A stretch of DNA of 64,000 nt from Mesonia aestuariivivens (GTDB taxonomy: Bacteria > Bacteroidota > Bacteroidia > Flavobacteriales > Flavobacteriaceae): contig NZ_JAHWDF010000005.1 of the NCBI RefSeq assembly GCF_019311235.1, forward strand, positions 124,001-188,000, given 5' to 3'. Positions 34,888 to 45,000 of this stretch are shown here, one piece after another (position 1 is the first letter of the stretch; every line of letters begins with the position of its first letter). Both the position numbers and the translations under genes were made by a program. The notes below the pieces were generated by a model that saw nothing but the letters and a program-made list of their open reading frames with translations, was not told the DNA's origin and made no database searches.

Positions 34888-37293
34888 TTAGTTTCTAAGT
34901 GGTTTTCCTTTTTGCAACATATGCTGAAGGCGTTCTAATGTTTTTCGTTCTCCGCAAAGGCTTAAAAAAGCTTCACGTTCTAGGTCTAATAAATATTGTT
35001 CACTTACATACGAAGCTTCAGATAAATCTCCACCAGCCATTACGTAAGCTAACTTATTAGCGATTTTCTTATCGTGATCGCTAATGTATTTTCCGGCATT
35101 CATCTGGTCGGTTCCTACGTAGAACGCTCCGAGTGCTTGTTTACCTAACACTTTAATATCATTCCGTTTAATAGGTTGCGTGTATCCATTTTCTGCCATT
35201 AATAAGGCGTGTTTCCTCGCGATGGTTAATTGATTATCACGATTTACCACTACAATATCTTTTCCTTTCTGAAGAATATTAGTATCGTAAGCTTCGTAGG
35301 CTGAAGTTGATACTTTTGCCATACCAATGGTTAAGAAATTCTCTCGTAATCTATTCAATTCTACATCATCTTTTTGGTAAGTATCTGCCGCTCTAACTGT
35401 CATTTCTTTAGAACCACCGCCGCCAGGAATTACGCCAACACCAAATTCAACCAAACCAATATAAGTTTCAGCGTGAGCCACTATTTTATCGGCGTGAAGC
35501 GAAAGTTCGCAACCACCACCTAACGCCATATTGTGCGGAGCAGAAACAGTTGGAATAGAAGAGTAGCGCATACGCATCATGGTATCTTGAAAATACTTGA
35601 TGGCCATATTCAGCTCGTCGTATTCCTGTTCAACCGCCATCATAAAAATCATTCCGATATTGGCACCGACTGAGAAGTTTTTCCCATCGTTAGAAACTAC
35701 GAGTCCGCGGTATTCTTTTTCAGCTAAATCAATCGCTTTGTTGATTCCGTCGAGCACATCACCACCAATTGAATTCATTTTACTGCGGAATTCCAGATTC
35801 AAAATCCCATCGCCTAAATCTTCAACGACAACTCCACTGTTTTGGAAAACCGCTTTAGACTCACGAATATTATCTAGAATGATGTAAGAGTCTTGCCCCA
35901 GAACTTTTACGTGTTCTTTCTTCGGAATTTCATAATAATAGGTATTTCCTTCTTTTACTGAATAAAATGAAGTAATGCCGGCACCTACCATTTCGGTCAC
36001 CCAAGCTGCAGGCTCGTAACCTTCAGCTTTCATCATTTCGATTCCTTTTTCTACGCCAATAGCATCCCAAACCTGAAACGGCCCATGTTCCCAACCAAAA
36101 CCGGCTTGCATTGCATCATCGATTTTGTAAAGTTCATCGGTAATTTCTGGGATTCTGTTAGAAGCGTAAGCAAATAATGCAGAAAAGTTCTTGCGGTAAA
36201 ATTTACCTGCTTTTCCTTCATCTTTAATTAAAACTTTATAGCGATCGCTAAGTTTATCGATGGTTTTAGTTTGTTCTAAAACACTAAATTTCGCACTCTT
36301 TCGATCACGAAATTCCATTTTATCTAGATCAAGCGATTTGATTTCGCTGGAACCATCTTTTTTCTTTTCTTTTTTATAAAAACCTTGTCCGGTTTTGCTC
36401 CCTAACCATTTGTTATCCATCATTTTTTGGATAAAATCTGGAAGTTTAAAAAGCTCGTGAGCTTCGTCTTCGGGAACGTTTTCGTAAAGACCGTTAGCAA
36501 CGTGAACGAGCGTGTCTAAGCCAACCACATCTACGGTACGGAAAGTAGCCGATTTTTGGCGACCAATTACCGGTCCGGTAAGTTTATCGACTTCTTCAAT
36601 AGTCATATCCATATCTTTTACCATATGGAATAAGCTCATAATGCTGAAAATCCCTACACGATTTCCGATGAAAGCCGGAGTGTCTTTAGCGATTACCGAT
36701 TTTTTTCCGAGGAATTTTTTTCCGTAGTGATTCAAGAAATCTAAAACCTCTTTTGAAGTATCGGGTCCTGGAATAATTTCGAATAAACGTAAATAACGTG
36801 GAGGATTAAAAAAGTGTGTTCCGCAGAAATGCTTCTGGAAATCTTCACTTCTTCCTTCATTCATAAATTTAATGGGAATTCCGGAGGTATTCGAGGTAAT
36901 TAAAGTTCCTAGAGTTCTATGTTTTTCAAGCTTCTCAAAAACTTGTTGTTTAATATCTAATCGTTCTACCACCACTTCGATAATCCAATCTACTTTAGAA
37001 ACTTTAGCAATATCATCTTCTAAATTTCCTGTCGTAATGCGATTGGCAAAATCTTTATGATAAATAGGCGAGGGCTTCGATTTTAAAGAGTTTTGCAAAG
37101 ATTCGTTAACGATACGATTGCGTACTTCTTTATCTTCTAAGGTAAGTCCTTTTTTTTGTTCCTTTTCATTGAGTTCTCGCGGAACGATATCGAGCAGTAA
37201 GACCTCGACGCCAATATTGGCGAAATGGCAAGCAATACCGCTACCCATAATTCCTGAACCAATGACAGCAACTTTATTGATTTTTCTGTTCAT
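34888..37293 (-). CDS. 3-Hydroxyacyl-CoA dehydrogenase/enoyl-CoA hydratase bifunctional protein
   Basis: An 801-residue fusion. The N-terminal part has a Rossmann fold (VAVIGSGIMGSGIACHFANIG, residues 8-28) and the hydroxyacyl-CoA dehydrogenase core (TSNTSGIPI, HFFNPPRYLRLFEIIPG). The C-terminal third is an enoyl-CoA hydratase/isomerase domain: FSVGANIGMI, MALGGGCELSLHADKI and GLVEFGVGVIPGGGGSKEM, which carry the oxyanion hole and catalytic Glu residues. The order dehydrogenase then hydratase is reversed from the E. coli FadB order. It hydrates enoyl-CoA and oxidises the hydroxy product. It begins 2 bases after the MarR gene stop, so both are co-transcribed. Confidence 0.95.
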   Translation of the reverse strand: MNRKINKVAVIGSGIMGSGIACHFANIGVEVLLLDIVPRELNEKEQKKGLTLEDKEVRNRIVNESLQNSLKSKPSPIYHKDFANRITTGNLEDDIAKVSKVDWIIEVVVERLDIKQQVFEKLEKHRTLGTLITSNTSGIPIKFMNEGRSEDFQKHFCGTHFFNPPRYLRLFEIIPGPDTSKEVLDFLNHYGKKFLGKKSVIAKDTPAFIGNRVGIFSIMSLFHMVKDMDMTIEEVDKLTGPVIGRQKSATFRTVDVVGLDTLVHVANGLYENVPEDEAHELFKLPDFIQKMMDNKWLGSKTGQGFYKKEKKKDGSSEIKSLDLDKMEFRDRKSAKFSVLEQTKTIDKLSDRYKVLIKDEGKAGKFYRKNFSALFAYASNRIPEITDELYKIDDAMQAGFGWEHGPFQVWDAIGVEKGIEMMKAEGYEPAAWVTEMVGAGITSFYSVKEGNTYYYEIPKKEHVKVLGQDSYIILDNIRESKAVFQNSGVVVEDLGDGILNLEFRSKMNSIGGDVLDGINKAIDLAEKEYRGLVVSNDGKNFSVGANIGMIFMMAVEQEYDELNMAIKYFQDTMMRMRYSSIPTVSAPHNMALGGGCELSLHADKIVAHAETYIGLVEFGVGVIPGGGGSKEMTVRAADTYQKDDVELNRLRENFLTIGMAKVSTSAYEAYDTNILQKGKDIVVVNRDNQLTIARKHALLMAENGYTQPIKRNDIKVLGKQALGAFYVGTDQMNAGKYISDHDKKIANKLAYVMAGGDLSEASYVSEQYLLDLEREAFLSLCGERKTLERLQHMLQKGKPLRN

Positions 37294-37295
37294 AA

Positions 37296-37748
37296 TTATT
37301 TTACTGTGGTTTCAGGTTTATAAATTTTTTTGTTGTTGATTAAATCCATAATTGTATTGGCAACATCTATAAAAGTTTTGATGTCTTTTTCTGGAACTGA
37401 ATTTTTTATAGCTTCATCAAACTTTAATACAACTTCTTTAGAAAAAGCTCTCATTTCTCTACCATATTCTGTAAGTGTAATTAGCACACTTCTGCCATCT
37501 TCTGGGTTTTTTTTTCTATCAATAAGTCCTTTTTCTTGCATGGATTTTAATGTTCTTGAAAGACTAGTAGCTTCCATTCCCATTTTTGGTCCTAAAGAGG
37601 TAGATGGGGTGCCTTCTTCGGGATCTATATTTAGCAAAGCAAAGCCTGTTGCCATAGTACTTCCTTGCTTGCCTGCTTCTTCATTATACATCTTAGCGAC
37701 AGCAATCCAAGTGGCGCGAAGTACATAATCTATTGTTTTCTCTCTCAT
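37296..37748 (-). CDS. MarR-family transcriptional regulator of the fatty-acid operon
   Basis: A 150-residue winged-helix regulator. The DNA-binding part includes LGPKMGMEATSLSRTLKSMQ and the wing KGLIDRKKNPEDGRSVLITLTEYG. I chose the ATG at 37746-37748: the longer frame would start upstream of the promoter -7 element. It is the first gene of the beta-oxidation operon, 2 bases before the hydratase/dehydrogenase gene, and a 16-bp palindrome sits at its promoter. By analogy with fatty-acid-responsive MarR and TetR regulators, it probably represses the operon until an acyl-CoA or fatty acid binds. The ligand is not known. Confidence 0.92.
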   Translation of the reverse strand: MREKTIDYVLRATWIAVAKMYNEEAGKQGSTMATGFALLNIDPEEGTPSTSLGPKMGMEATSLSRTLKSMQEKGLIDRKKNPEDGRSVLITLTEYGREMRAFSKEVVLKFDEAIKNSVPEKDIKTFIDVANTIMDLINNKKIYKPETTVK

Positions 37749-37765
37749 AATTTTAATATACCCAT

Positions 37766-37773
37766 CAAATATA
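37766..37773 (-). promoter_or_regulatory. -7 promoter element of the MarR/beta-oxidation operon
   Basis: On the minus strand this reads TATATTTG, an exact TAnnTTTG match, 17 bases before the chosen start codon. The expected -33 site, about 19 bases upstream, falls inside the palindrome at 37783-37798. Confidence 0.5.
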
Positions 37774-37782
37774 ACGAAAAAC

Positions 37783-37798
37783 ATTATGCATGCATAAT
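37783..37798. promoter_or_regulatory. Palindromic operator candidate of the MarR regulator
   Basis: ATTATGCATGCATAAT is a perfect 16-bp palindrome, the size and symmetry expected for a MarR dimer site. It covers the expected -33 position of the operon's own promoter, so bound regulator would block RNA polymerase. Confidence 0.6.
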
Positions 37799-37841
37799 AA
37801 TATAACTAATAATTTCATTTAAATTAATCATATTTATAAAA

Positions 37842-37865
37842 AAACTCCTCAATAATGAGGAGTTT
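37842..37865 (-). terminator. Terminator of the acyl-CoA ligase gene
   Basis: A 10-bp perfect stem (AAACTCCTCA, 37842-37851, with 37856-37865) around ATAA. On the minus strand it follows the stop at 37886 and is followed by a T-run. It separates the ligase gene from the MarR operon. Confidence 0.88.
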
Positions 37866-37885
37866 AACAATAACTTAATGTGTTT

Positions 37886-39667
37886 TTAATGAAGTTCGTA
37901 AATGTCATGATAAAGATCTATGTACATTTCTTTAATAACTTTTCTTTTCATTTTCATGGTTGGAGTAAGTTGCCCACTTTCTACTGTCCAAATATCTGGA
38001 GTAAGTCTAAACTGTTTAATACGTTCCCATTTTCCGAACCTTTCATTATAGAAATCTACCTCTTCTTGAATGCGATTATTTACATCTCTATTTTTTATAA
38101 GTTCTTCATTAGTTGAACCTAAAATAATTTTTTTTCGTTTAGCCCATTCTTGAATGAATTCAAAATTTGGTTGAATTAATGCTGCAGGCATTTTCTGACC
38201 TTCACCTACAACCATAATTTGTTCTATAAAGCGAGATTGTTTCATCGAGTTTTCGATAACTTGTGGTGCCACATATTTACCACCAGAAGTTTTAAACATT
38301 TCTTTCTTTCGATCGGTTATTTTTAAAAACCCTTCGTGATCGATTTCACCAATATCTCCGGTATGGAAATATTTCTCACTCGTTAATACTTCATTTGTTT
38401 TCTCTTCATCATGATAATAACCAATCATAACCTGAGGACCTTTAACTAATATTTCACCATCTTCAGCAATTTTCACTTCGGTATCTGGAAGAGGTTTACC
38501 GACAGTGCCTACTTTGAAACCTCCACCTCTTATATCATTGACCGCAATTACGGGAGAAGTTTCTGTGAGTCCATAGCCTTCCATAACTCCAATTCCAGCT
38601 GCATTAAAAACTCTGGCTAATCTTGGTTGTAAAGCAGCACTTCCAGAGGCAATTACTTTTAATCTACCACCGAGGGCTTCTTGCCATTTACTAAAAATAA
38701 GTCGACGTGCTATTTTTAGCTTAAATTCATACCACCAGCCATTTCTTTCATAAGGTTCCCACTCTAAACCTAATTCAACTGCCCAATAAAATAAATTCTT
38801 TTTAACCCCCGTTAAATCTGTACCTTTTGCAATTATCTTGTCGTAAACTTTTTCTAAAAGTCTTGGTACGGCAGACATCACATGAGGCTTTACTTCTTTT
38901 AAATTTTCACTTATTTTATCGATTGATTCTGCAAAATAAATGCTTACCCCAGCATATTGATACATATATAATAACATGCGTTCATAAATATGACATATAG
39001 GAAGAAAGCTAATTGCAGTGTTACTACCGCCTTCAAGAGGTAAGCGGGTAGAACTATTTAGAGCATTACTTGTGATGTTTTTATGAGAAAGCATTACTCC
39101 TTTAGGTTTACCAGTCGTACCAGAGGTATAGATGATTGTGGCTAAATCATCTTCAGTAATCGTAGATTTAATACGATCTACTTCTGATTGATTACTATTG
39201 TCTTCACCAAGCTCGAGGAGTTCTGACCAATTTTTAGTATTTATAATTTGGTCAAAAGAATAGACGTCTTTTAAACTAGGAATTTTTTCTTTTATTTTAT
39301 TGACTTTGGCTAAAACTTCTTCATCTGAAACGAAGCAATATTTAGCACCACAGTGATTAAGAACATATGCATATTCTTCTTCAGATATGGTAGGGTAAAC
39401 AGGCACATCTTGTGCGCCTATTTGTAAAATCCCTATGTCCATAATATTCCATTCCGTTCTGTTAGAAGTAGAAATAAGTGCAATCTTATCGTTAGGATTA
39501 ACCCCCATTCTCAATAAGGCCCTACTAATTTTATTAGCTTTAGCTATATATTCTTCAGTAGAAGTCGCAATCCATTCGCCATTGTATTTAGTTACTAAGG
39601 CTTGATTTAGATTAAATTTTTCTAACTGATAATATGGAAAATCGAATAATCTTTTAATTTCAGTCAT
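37886..39667 (-). CDS. Long-chain fatty acid-CoA ligase (AMP-binding)
   Basis: A 593-residue adenylate-forming enzyme that activates fatty acids to acyl-CoA. Motifs: TIIYTSGTTGKPKGVMLSHKN (ATP phosphate loop), EGYGLTETSPV, YFHTGDIGEIDHEGFLKITDRKKE and a C-terminal KMKRK Lys region. It belongs to the long-chain (FAA1-like) branch, as shown by the inserted segment around ERMLLYMYQYAGVSIYFAESI. It acts at the start of beta-oxidation and of lipid recycling. The gene lies upstream of the MarR operon on the same strand but is separated by its own terminator, so it has its own promoter. I saw no copy of the MarR palindrome before its start. Confidence 0.94.
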   Translation of the reverse strand: MTEIKRLFDFPYYQLEKFNLNQALVTKYNGEWIATSTEEYIAKANKISRALLRMGVNPNDKIALISTSNRTEWNIMDIGILQIGAQDVPVYPTISEEEYAYVLNHCGAKYCFVSDEEVLAKVNKIKEKIPSLKDVYSFDQIINTKNWSELLELGEDNSNQSEVDRIKSTITEDDLATIIYTSGTTGKPKGVMLSHKNITSNALNSSTRLPLEGGSNTAISFLPICHIYERMLLYMYQYAGVSIYFAESIDKISENLKEVKPHVMSAVPRLLEKVYDKIIAKGTDLTGVKKNLFYWAVELGLEWEPYERNGWWYEFKLKIARRLIFSKWQEALGGRLKVIASGSAALQPRLARVFNAAGIGVMEGYGLTETSPVIAVNDIRGGGFKVGTVGKPLPDTEVKIAEDGEILVKGPQVMIGYYHDEEKTNEVLTSEKYFHTGDIGEIDHEGFLKITDRKKEMFKTSGGKYVAPQVIENSMKQSRFIEQIMVVGEGQKMPAALIQPNFEFIQEWAKRKKIILGSTNEELIKNRDVNNRIQEEVDFYNERFGKWERIKQFRLTPDIWTVESGQLTPTMKMKRKVIKEMYIDLYHDIYELH

Positions 39668-39800
39668 AAGAAGATGTCAATTTATATACTGCAAAATATA
39701 AAAATTACTCTTCAATTGGTATTAAATTTTTATAAAAAGACTATTTAAATAAATATATTGATAGTAAAACATTGATTTACTATGAATTTCTATAAAATAT

Positions 39801-41189
39801 TTAATTTTTATTTAGAGCCATAGCCATTTTTTTTTGAGGTAATTCTCTAGTTAACCATCCACTTTTACTTGCTGTAGCGATAGCATAAGGGGTAATCCAA
39901 AATAAAGTGAATGTATAAAATATACTATAAGGATAAGCCCAAAATGAATCTGATATATCATGTTTCTTAGCATAAAATAGAGCTTGAACGCTAGAAAGTA
40001 CTAATATACTTACCAGTGCCGAAGTTATAAATAATAGTGGCGAAGAAACTATAAAGTAAAGCATTACTAATAATAGCGGATAAGCACATAATATTTTTAC
40101 CCATTGGTTTAATAATAATATTCTTGTACCTGATTTAGCGCCTTCTCTAAAATTTTTAAAGGCAAATTTACTCATGGCAATATTTTCTCTAACGTTACTT
40201 CTTTCCCAACGTATAAACATTTTATACAAGTTTTTGTAACGCTCAGGAATGTTAGTGAATACGAAAGCATTACGTTGAAATAATACATGGTAACCTTGTT
40301 TTAAAATCATATTTGTCATGGCACGATCTTCACCAATATCTGAAGGTTGACCGTTAAAAGTTTGGTTAATCCAATCTGAAAGACAGTTTAAAACTGCTTC
40401 TTTACGGTAAGCAGCTAAAGCTCCAGGTGTACACATTACTGTACCTAATGTACTTTGCGCTGAACGTACAAATTCAAAACTAAAGGCAAAGCTTACATTT
40501 AACATTCTTGGGATAAGTGCTTTTTTACGATTTAAAACTCTTACATTTCCAGCAACAGCACCACATTTCTCGTTGCCTACAAAAGGGCTAGCCATGTTTC
40601 TAAGTGTATTTTTTTCTACAATAGAATCACTATCTACAGTTATAAAAATATCTCCAGTCGCTAACTTAAAACCTCTATGTAATGCGTGTCTTTTTCCTTT
40701 ATTTTTAGGTTGTTGATAGATGGCTAAACGTTCTCCTAGCTCATTTTTAGCTTTCAGCATCCAGTTCCAGGTATCATCCTTACTGCCATCATCAATAGAA
40801 ATAAGTTGCATTTTTTCTTCAGGATAATCACTTTCTGCTAAACTTATTAAAGTTTTGTAAACTAACTCTCCTTCATTATAAGCGGGTACAATTATTGTAG
40901 AAGTGGGTAATGATTCATTATCTACTGGTTTTACAACTTTATATTTTAAGTATAAAACAAACAAGTAGATTAGAAAACTGATTTGAATAGCCAATAAGGT
41001 AAAGCCAACATATTTTAATATATGGTCAAAGCCAGTATTCATTTTTTCTAATTGCATTTCTTGAAAATACGGAAAGAAAAAATAGGCTGTGGCTAAGGCT
41101 CCAAAAAGCAATAAAAAAGTACCTAATAAAACTAATTGTTTAGAAGAGTTTGAAAATTTATTTTTGGGTAACACTGATTCTTTTTCCAT
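39801..41189 (-). CDS. Membrane glycosyltransferase family 2 (processive type)
   Basis: A 462-residue membrane enzyme with two N-terminal membrane segments (about 19-40 and 60-82), a cytoplasmic GT-A domain and two or three C-terminal segments (about 370-430). The GT-A motifs are PAYNEGELVYKTL, DDGSKDDT (133-140), DSDS (186-189) and the acceptor-site sequence GEDRAMTN. RWERSNVRE near residue 330 resembles the Q/RxxRW motif of processive synthases such as hyaluronan or poly-GlcNAc synthases. It could make an extracellular polysaccharide. No export or modification genes are adjacent, so the product is unknown. Confidence 0.85.
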   Translation of the reverse strand: MEKESVLPKNKFSNSSKQLVLLGTFLLLFGALATAYFFFPYFQEMQLEKMNTGFDHILKYVGFTLLAIQISFLIYLFVLYLKYKVVKPVDNESLPTSTIIVPAYNEGELVYKTLISLAESDYPEEKMQLISIDDGSKDDTWNWMLKAKNELGERLAIYQQPKNKGKRHALHRGFKLATGDIFITVDSDSIVEKNTLRNMASPFVGNEKCGAVAGNVRVLNRKKALIPRMLNVSFAFSFEFVRSAQSTLGTVMCTPGALAAYRKEAVLNCLSDWINQTFNGQPSDIGEDRAMTNMILKQGYHVLFQRNAFVFTNIPERYKNLYKMFIRWERSNVRENIAMSKFAFKNFREGAKSGTRILLLNQWVKILCAYPLLLVMLYFIVSSPLLFITSALVSILVLSSVQALFYAKKHDISDSFWAYPYSIFYTFTLFWITPYAIATASKSGWLTRELPQKKMAMALNKN

Positions 41190-41331
41190 GAGTAGTTTTT
41201 TTAATTTGTATTACAGTAGGTTCGAAATAAGATATTCTAATTCTGTGCCATATGTATAATGTGTTCAAAAACAGTTATTTATAATGTATCTTGTTTTTGT
41301 ATACTGTGGAAAAATTCCCCAAAAAGTGTGG

Positions 41332-41389
41332 AATTAAGCTCATAAAAAAACACCTGAGGATTCTCAGGTGTTTTTTTATGAGCTTAATT
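41332..41389 (-). terminator. Terminator with an unusually long perfect stem
   Basis: Bases 41332-41358 and 41363-41389 form a 27-bp perfect stem around GATT. The central part (CACCTGAG with CTCAGGTG) and adjoining A7/T7 runs look like a normal terminator; the outer AATTAAGCTCAT arm extends it well beyond usual length. On the minus strand it follows the lipoprotein gene stop at 41405. Confidence 0.85.
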
Positions 41390-41404
41390 AAATTAAATAA
41401 TGTT

Positions 41405-42016
41405 TTATTCTTTTACTTTTACGTTTAATGTTTCATAACTATCAGATTTAATCCCTAAAAGGCCATATTTCGATTTTCCTTTAGGAATTTCCATACCGTA
41501 GATATCATAAAGCATTAATTCTTTTTCAAAGTTTTTATTTGCACCGCTAGCACCTAATAGGTTTCCTGCAGCGAGACCAGGTCCCAAAATTAATCCAATA
41601 GGAGTTGAGCTACTAGATTCTCCATTAGAATTAGTTGTATAAAAATTTAAAGGAGTAAGTAAAAGATAAAATAAATACCATCCCGGTTCTTGTTTTAATT
41701 CTTCAAAAACTCTTTTAGAGTCTACGATTTGAGCTTCTTTACCATCTGAAAATTGGATAGTAATATCTCTACCAAGCATTAAATCACGTTCTGTATTATT
41801 AGTAATCTTAAATGCGACTAGTTTAATATCTTTTTTTTCTTCTTTCTTTCTATATTTTTTATGAAGTAAATCATATTTGTATTCTATTCTAACATTATCA
41901 TCTTCATTTTTAGATATGTATTTAATTTTTTCTGGTTCAATGACCCTATATTTAGAAGCACAACTCGTTAATAGGTAGAAGATGAAACATAGTGAAAATG
42001 TTAATTTTATTTTCAT
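41405..42016 (-). CDS. Lipoprotein of unknown function
   Basis: A 203-residue lipoprotein (LLTSC, Cys19). After the signal comes a charged region, then a beta-rich stretch (VAFKITNNTERDLMLGRDITIQF) and a hydrophobic segment with GLILGPGLAAGNLLGA (about 141-156), which may contact a membrane. I do not recognise a family. It stands between purL and the glycosyltransferase on the same strand, with a strong terminator after it and 58 bases before it. Coding looks genuine because the frame is open from a good signal peptide to the stop and the terminator is correctly placed. Confidence 0.65.
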   Translation of the reverse strand: MKIKLTFSLCFIFYLLTSCASKYRVIEPEKIKYISKNEDDNVRIEYKYDLLHKKYRKKEEKKDIKLVAFKITNNTERDLMLGRDITIQFSDGKEAQIVDSKRVFEELKQEPGWYLFYLLLTPLNFYTTNSNGESSSSTPIGLILGPGLAAGNLLGASGANKNFEKELMLYDIYGMEIPKGKSKYGLLGIKSDSYETLNVKVKE

Positions 42017-42074
42017 TTTTGAATTAAATAGTTAATATTTTATTAAAGTTTATTTGCAATAATAATAAAATATT

Positions 42075-45000
42075 TTATTTCTCTAACCATTTTTTTGCAT
42101 TAACAAAAGCTTCTAACCAAGGTGTTACTAGATCTTCTTTTCTATCTTTTGGATAGTAACCCCAATTCCAAGAAAAGGTAGAACGCTCTAAGTGTGGCAT
42201 CATTACTAAATGACGACCAGAATTATCGGTAAGCATCGCGGTGTTAAAATCTGATCCGTTAGGGTTGGCAGGATAATTTTCATATCCGTATTTACCTACA
42301 ATGTTATAGTTGTCTTCAGCATAAGGAAAGCTAAATTTACCTTCACCGTGAGCTGCCCAAATTCCTAATTTACTACCAGCAAGATTGCCCAGCATTACCG
42401 AGTTGTTTTCGGCAATTTCTACTGAAGTAAAGTTACACTCAAACTTATGAGAATCATTGTGTAGCATTTTTGGTTTTTCTTCGTGATCTGGGTTTATTAG
42501 TCCTAGTTCTATAAATAATTGACAGCCGTTACAAACGCCAAGAGAAAGTGTATCTTTTCTGTCGAAAAAATTCTTTAAGGCCGTATTGGCTTTTTCGTTA
42601 TAAAGAAATGCGCCTGCCCAACCTTTAGCACTTCCTAAAACATCAGAATTTGAAAAACCACCAACTGCTGCTATAAATTGAATATCTTCAAGCGTTTCAC
42701 GACCACTAATTAAATCTGTCATGTGTACATCTTTCACATCAAATCCTGCAAGATGCATGGCACGAGCCATTTCACGTTCAGAATTAGATCCTTTTTCGCG
42801 AATAATCGCTGCTTTTATTTTTTCTTTCCCAGTATCAATTTTAGGAAGTGTTCCTGTAAAGCCTTCTGGGAATTTATAAGAAAGCGGATGTTTTTTATAA
42901 TTATTAAATCTTTCGGTAGCTTTTGTTTTTCCGCTTTGTTTTTGGTCTAATAAATAAGATGTTTTAAACCAAACATCACGGTATATTTCAATATCGAAAA
43001 TGAAATTATCACTGTGATTTAAAACTTTTAATTCAGGACTTTTAGTGACCAGACCTAATTTAAAAAATTCAACATCGTTTTCATTTAAAATTGTTTCAAC
43101 TGAATCGTCTTTTGCTTGAAATACAATTCCACTATTTTCATTGAATAAAACTTTAACTGAATCTTCTTCATTCAATTTAGAAAGGTCTAATTCTGCTCCT
43201 AAATTATGATTAGCAAAACACATTTCTAAAAGCGTTGTAATTAAACCTCCAGAAGCTACATCGTGCCCAGCTAGAATTAAATTTTCTTTGATGAGTTTTT
43301 GAATGGTATTGAATGCTGAAGCAAATTTCTTATCATCTTTAATGGTAGGAACTTCGGTACCAATTTTATTTAAAATTTGAGCGAAAGAAGAACCTCCTAG
43401 TTTAAACTTATCTTGTGAGAAATTGATGTAATAAACAGCTCCGCCTTCTTGTTGAAAAACAGGTTCAACTACTTTAGCAATTTCATTACAATTTCCCCCA
43501 GCAGAAACGATCACTGTTCCTGGAGCGATTACTTCTTTATCTGGATATTTTTGCTTCATTGAAAGCGAATCTTTTCCTGTAGGAACATTCACTCCTAGGG
43601 CTAACGCAAAGTTAGATAAACCTTCAACAGCGTCATACAAACGTGCATCTTCACCTTCATTGTTACAAGGCCACATCCAATTGGCTGAAAGTGATACCGA
43701 TTTAAGTCCTTCTTTTAACGGAGCCCAAACCATATTGGTTAACGCTTCAGCAACTGAATTTTTAGAACCCGCCACAGGATCTATTAAAGCAGAGATAGGG
43801 GAGTGACCAATACTAGTGGCAACCCCTTCTTTACCATTGTAATCTAATGCCATTACTCCAACATTGTTTAATGGCAATTGTAGAGGTCCGGCGGTTTGTT
43901 GTTTAGCCACACGCCCAGAAACACAACGGTCAACTTTATTGGTTAACCAGTCTTTACTGGCTACGGCTTCTAATTGTAAAACTTGTTGTACGTAATCGTA
44001 AATTTTAGAAGTGTCATAAGACAATTCAGCATAGTTGCGATTTATTTTTTTATCATTCATAATGGTTTTAGGAGAACTTCCAAACATATCTGAAAGTGCT
44101 AAATCCATCGGTTTTTCGCCAGTAGTACTACTTTTAAATGTAAATTGATGATCACCAGTAACTGTACCTACTTGATACATTGGAGAGCGTTCACGTTCTG
44201 CAACACGTTTTAAGGTAGCAATTTGTTCTTTGCTAATCACTAACCCCATACGTTCTTGAGACTCGTTACCTATAATTTCTTTAGCAGAAAGTGTAGGATC
44301 ACCTACTGGAAGTTGATCTAAATCTATTTTTCCGCCCGTATCTTCTACCAATTCACTAAGGCAGTTTAAATGTCCGCCAGCACCGTGATCGTGAATAGAA
44401 ACGATTGGGTTTGTTTCCGCCTCAACCATACCGCGAATAGCGTTGGCCGCACGTTTTTGCATTTCCGGGTTTGAACGTTGAATAGCATTTAATTCAATAC
44501 CACTGCTAAATTCTCCTGTATCTGCAGAAGAGACTGCGGCACCGCCCATCCCAATTCTATAGTTTTCACCTCCTAAAATTACGATGGCATCATCGGTTTG
44601 CGGAGTAGCTTTAATGGCTTGGTCTTTTTTACCGTAACCAATACCACCGGCTAGCATAATTACTTTATCGAAACCTAAATCGCGGTTATCTTCGGAATGT
44701 TCAAAAGTTAATACTGAACCAGCAATTAAGGGTTGCCCAAATTTATTCCCAAAATCTGAAGCTCCGTTAGAGGCTTTAATTAAAATATCCATGGGAGTTT
44801 GATACAACCATTTGCGCTCTTGCATCGCTTTTTCCCAAGGTCTCTCTTCTAATCTACTATAAGAAGTCATATAAACCGCAGTTCCTGCCAATGGTAAAGA
44901 ACCTTGGCCGCCAGCTAAACGGTCTCTAATTTCACCACCGCTTCCCGTTGCTGCTCCGTTAAAAGGCTCTACGGTTGTTGGGAAGTTGTGTGTTTCTGCT

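Noticed and set aside
35597-37728. Several plus-strand reading frames opposite the hydratase/dehydrogenase and MarR genes
   Set aside because: They are antisense to clear coding sequence, Ser/Pro-rich and unlike any family, as expected for the reverse strand of this codon usage.
41332-41389. Miniature transposable element
   Set aside because: The long inverted repeat has only a 4-base loop and no flanking target duplication that I could see, so an extended terminator is the simpler explanation.
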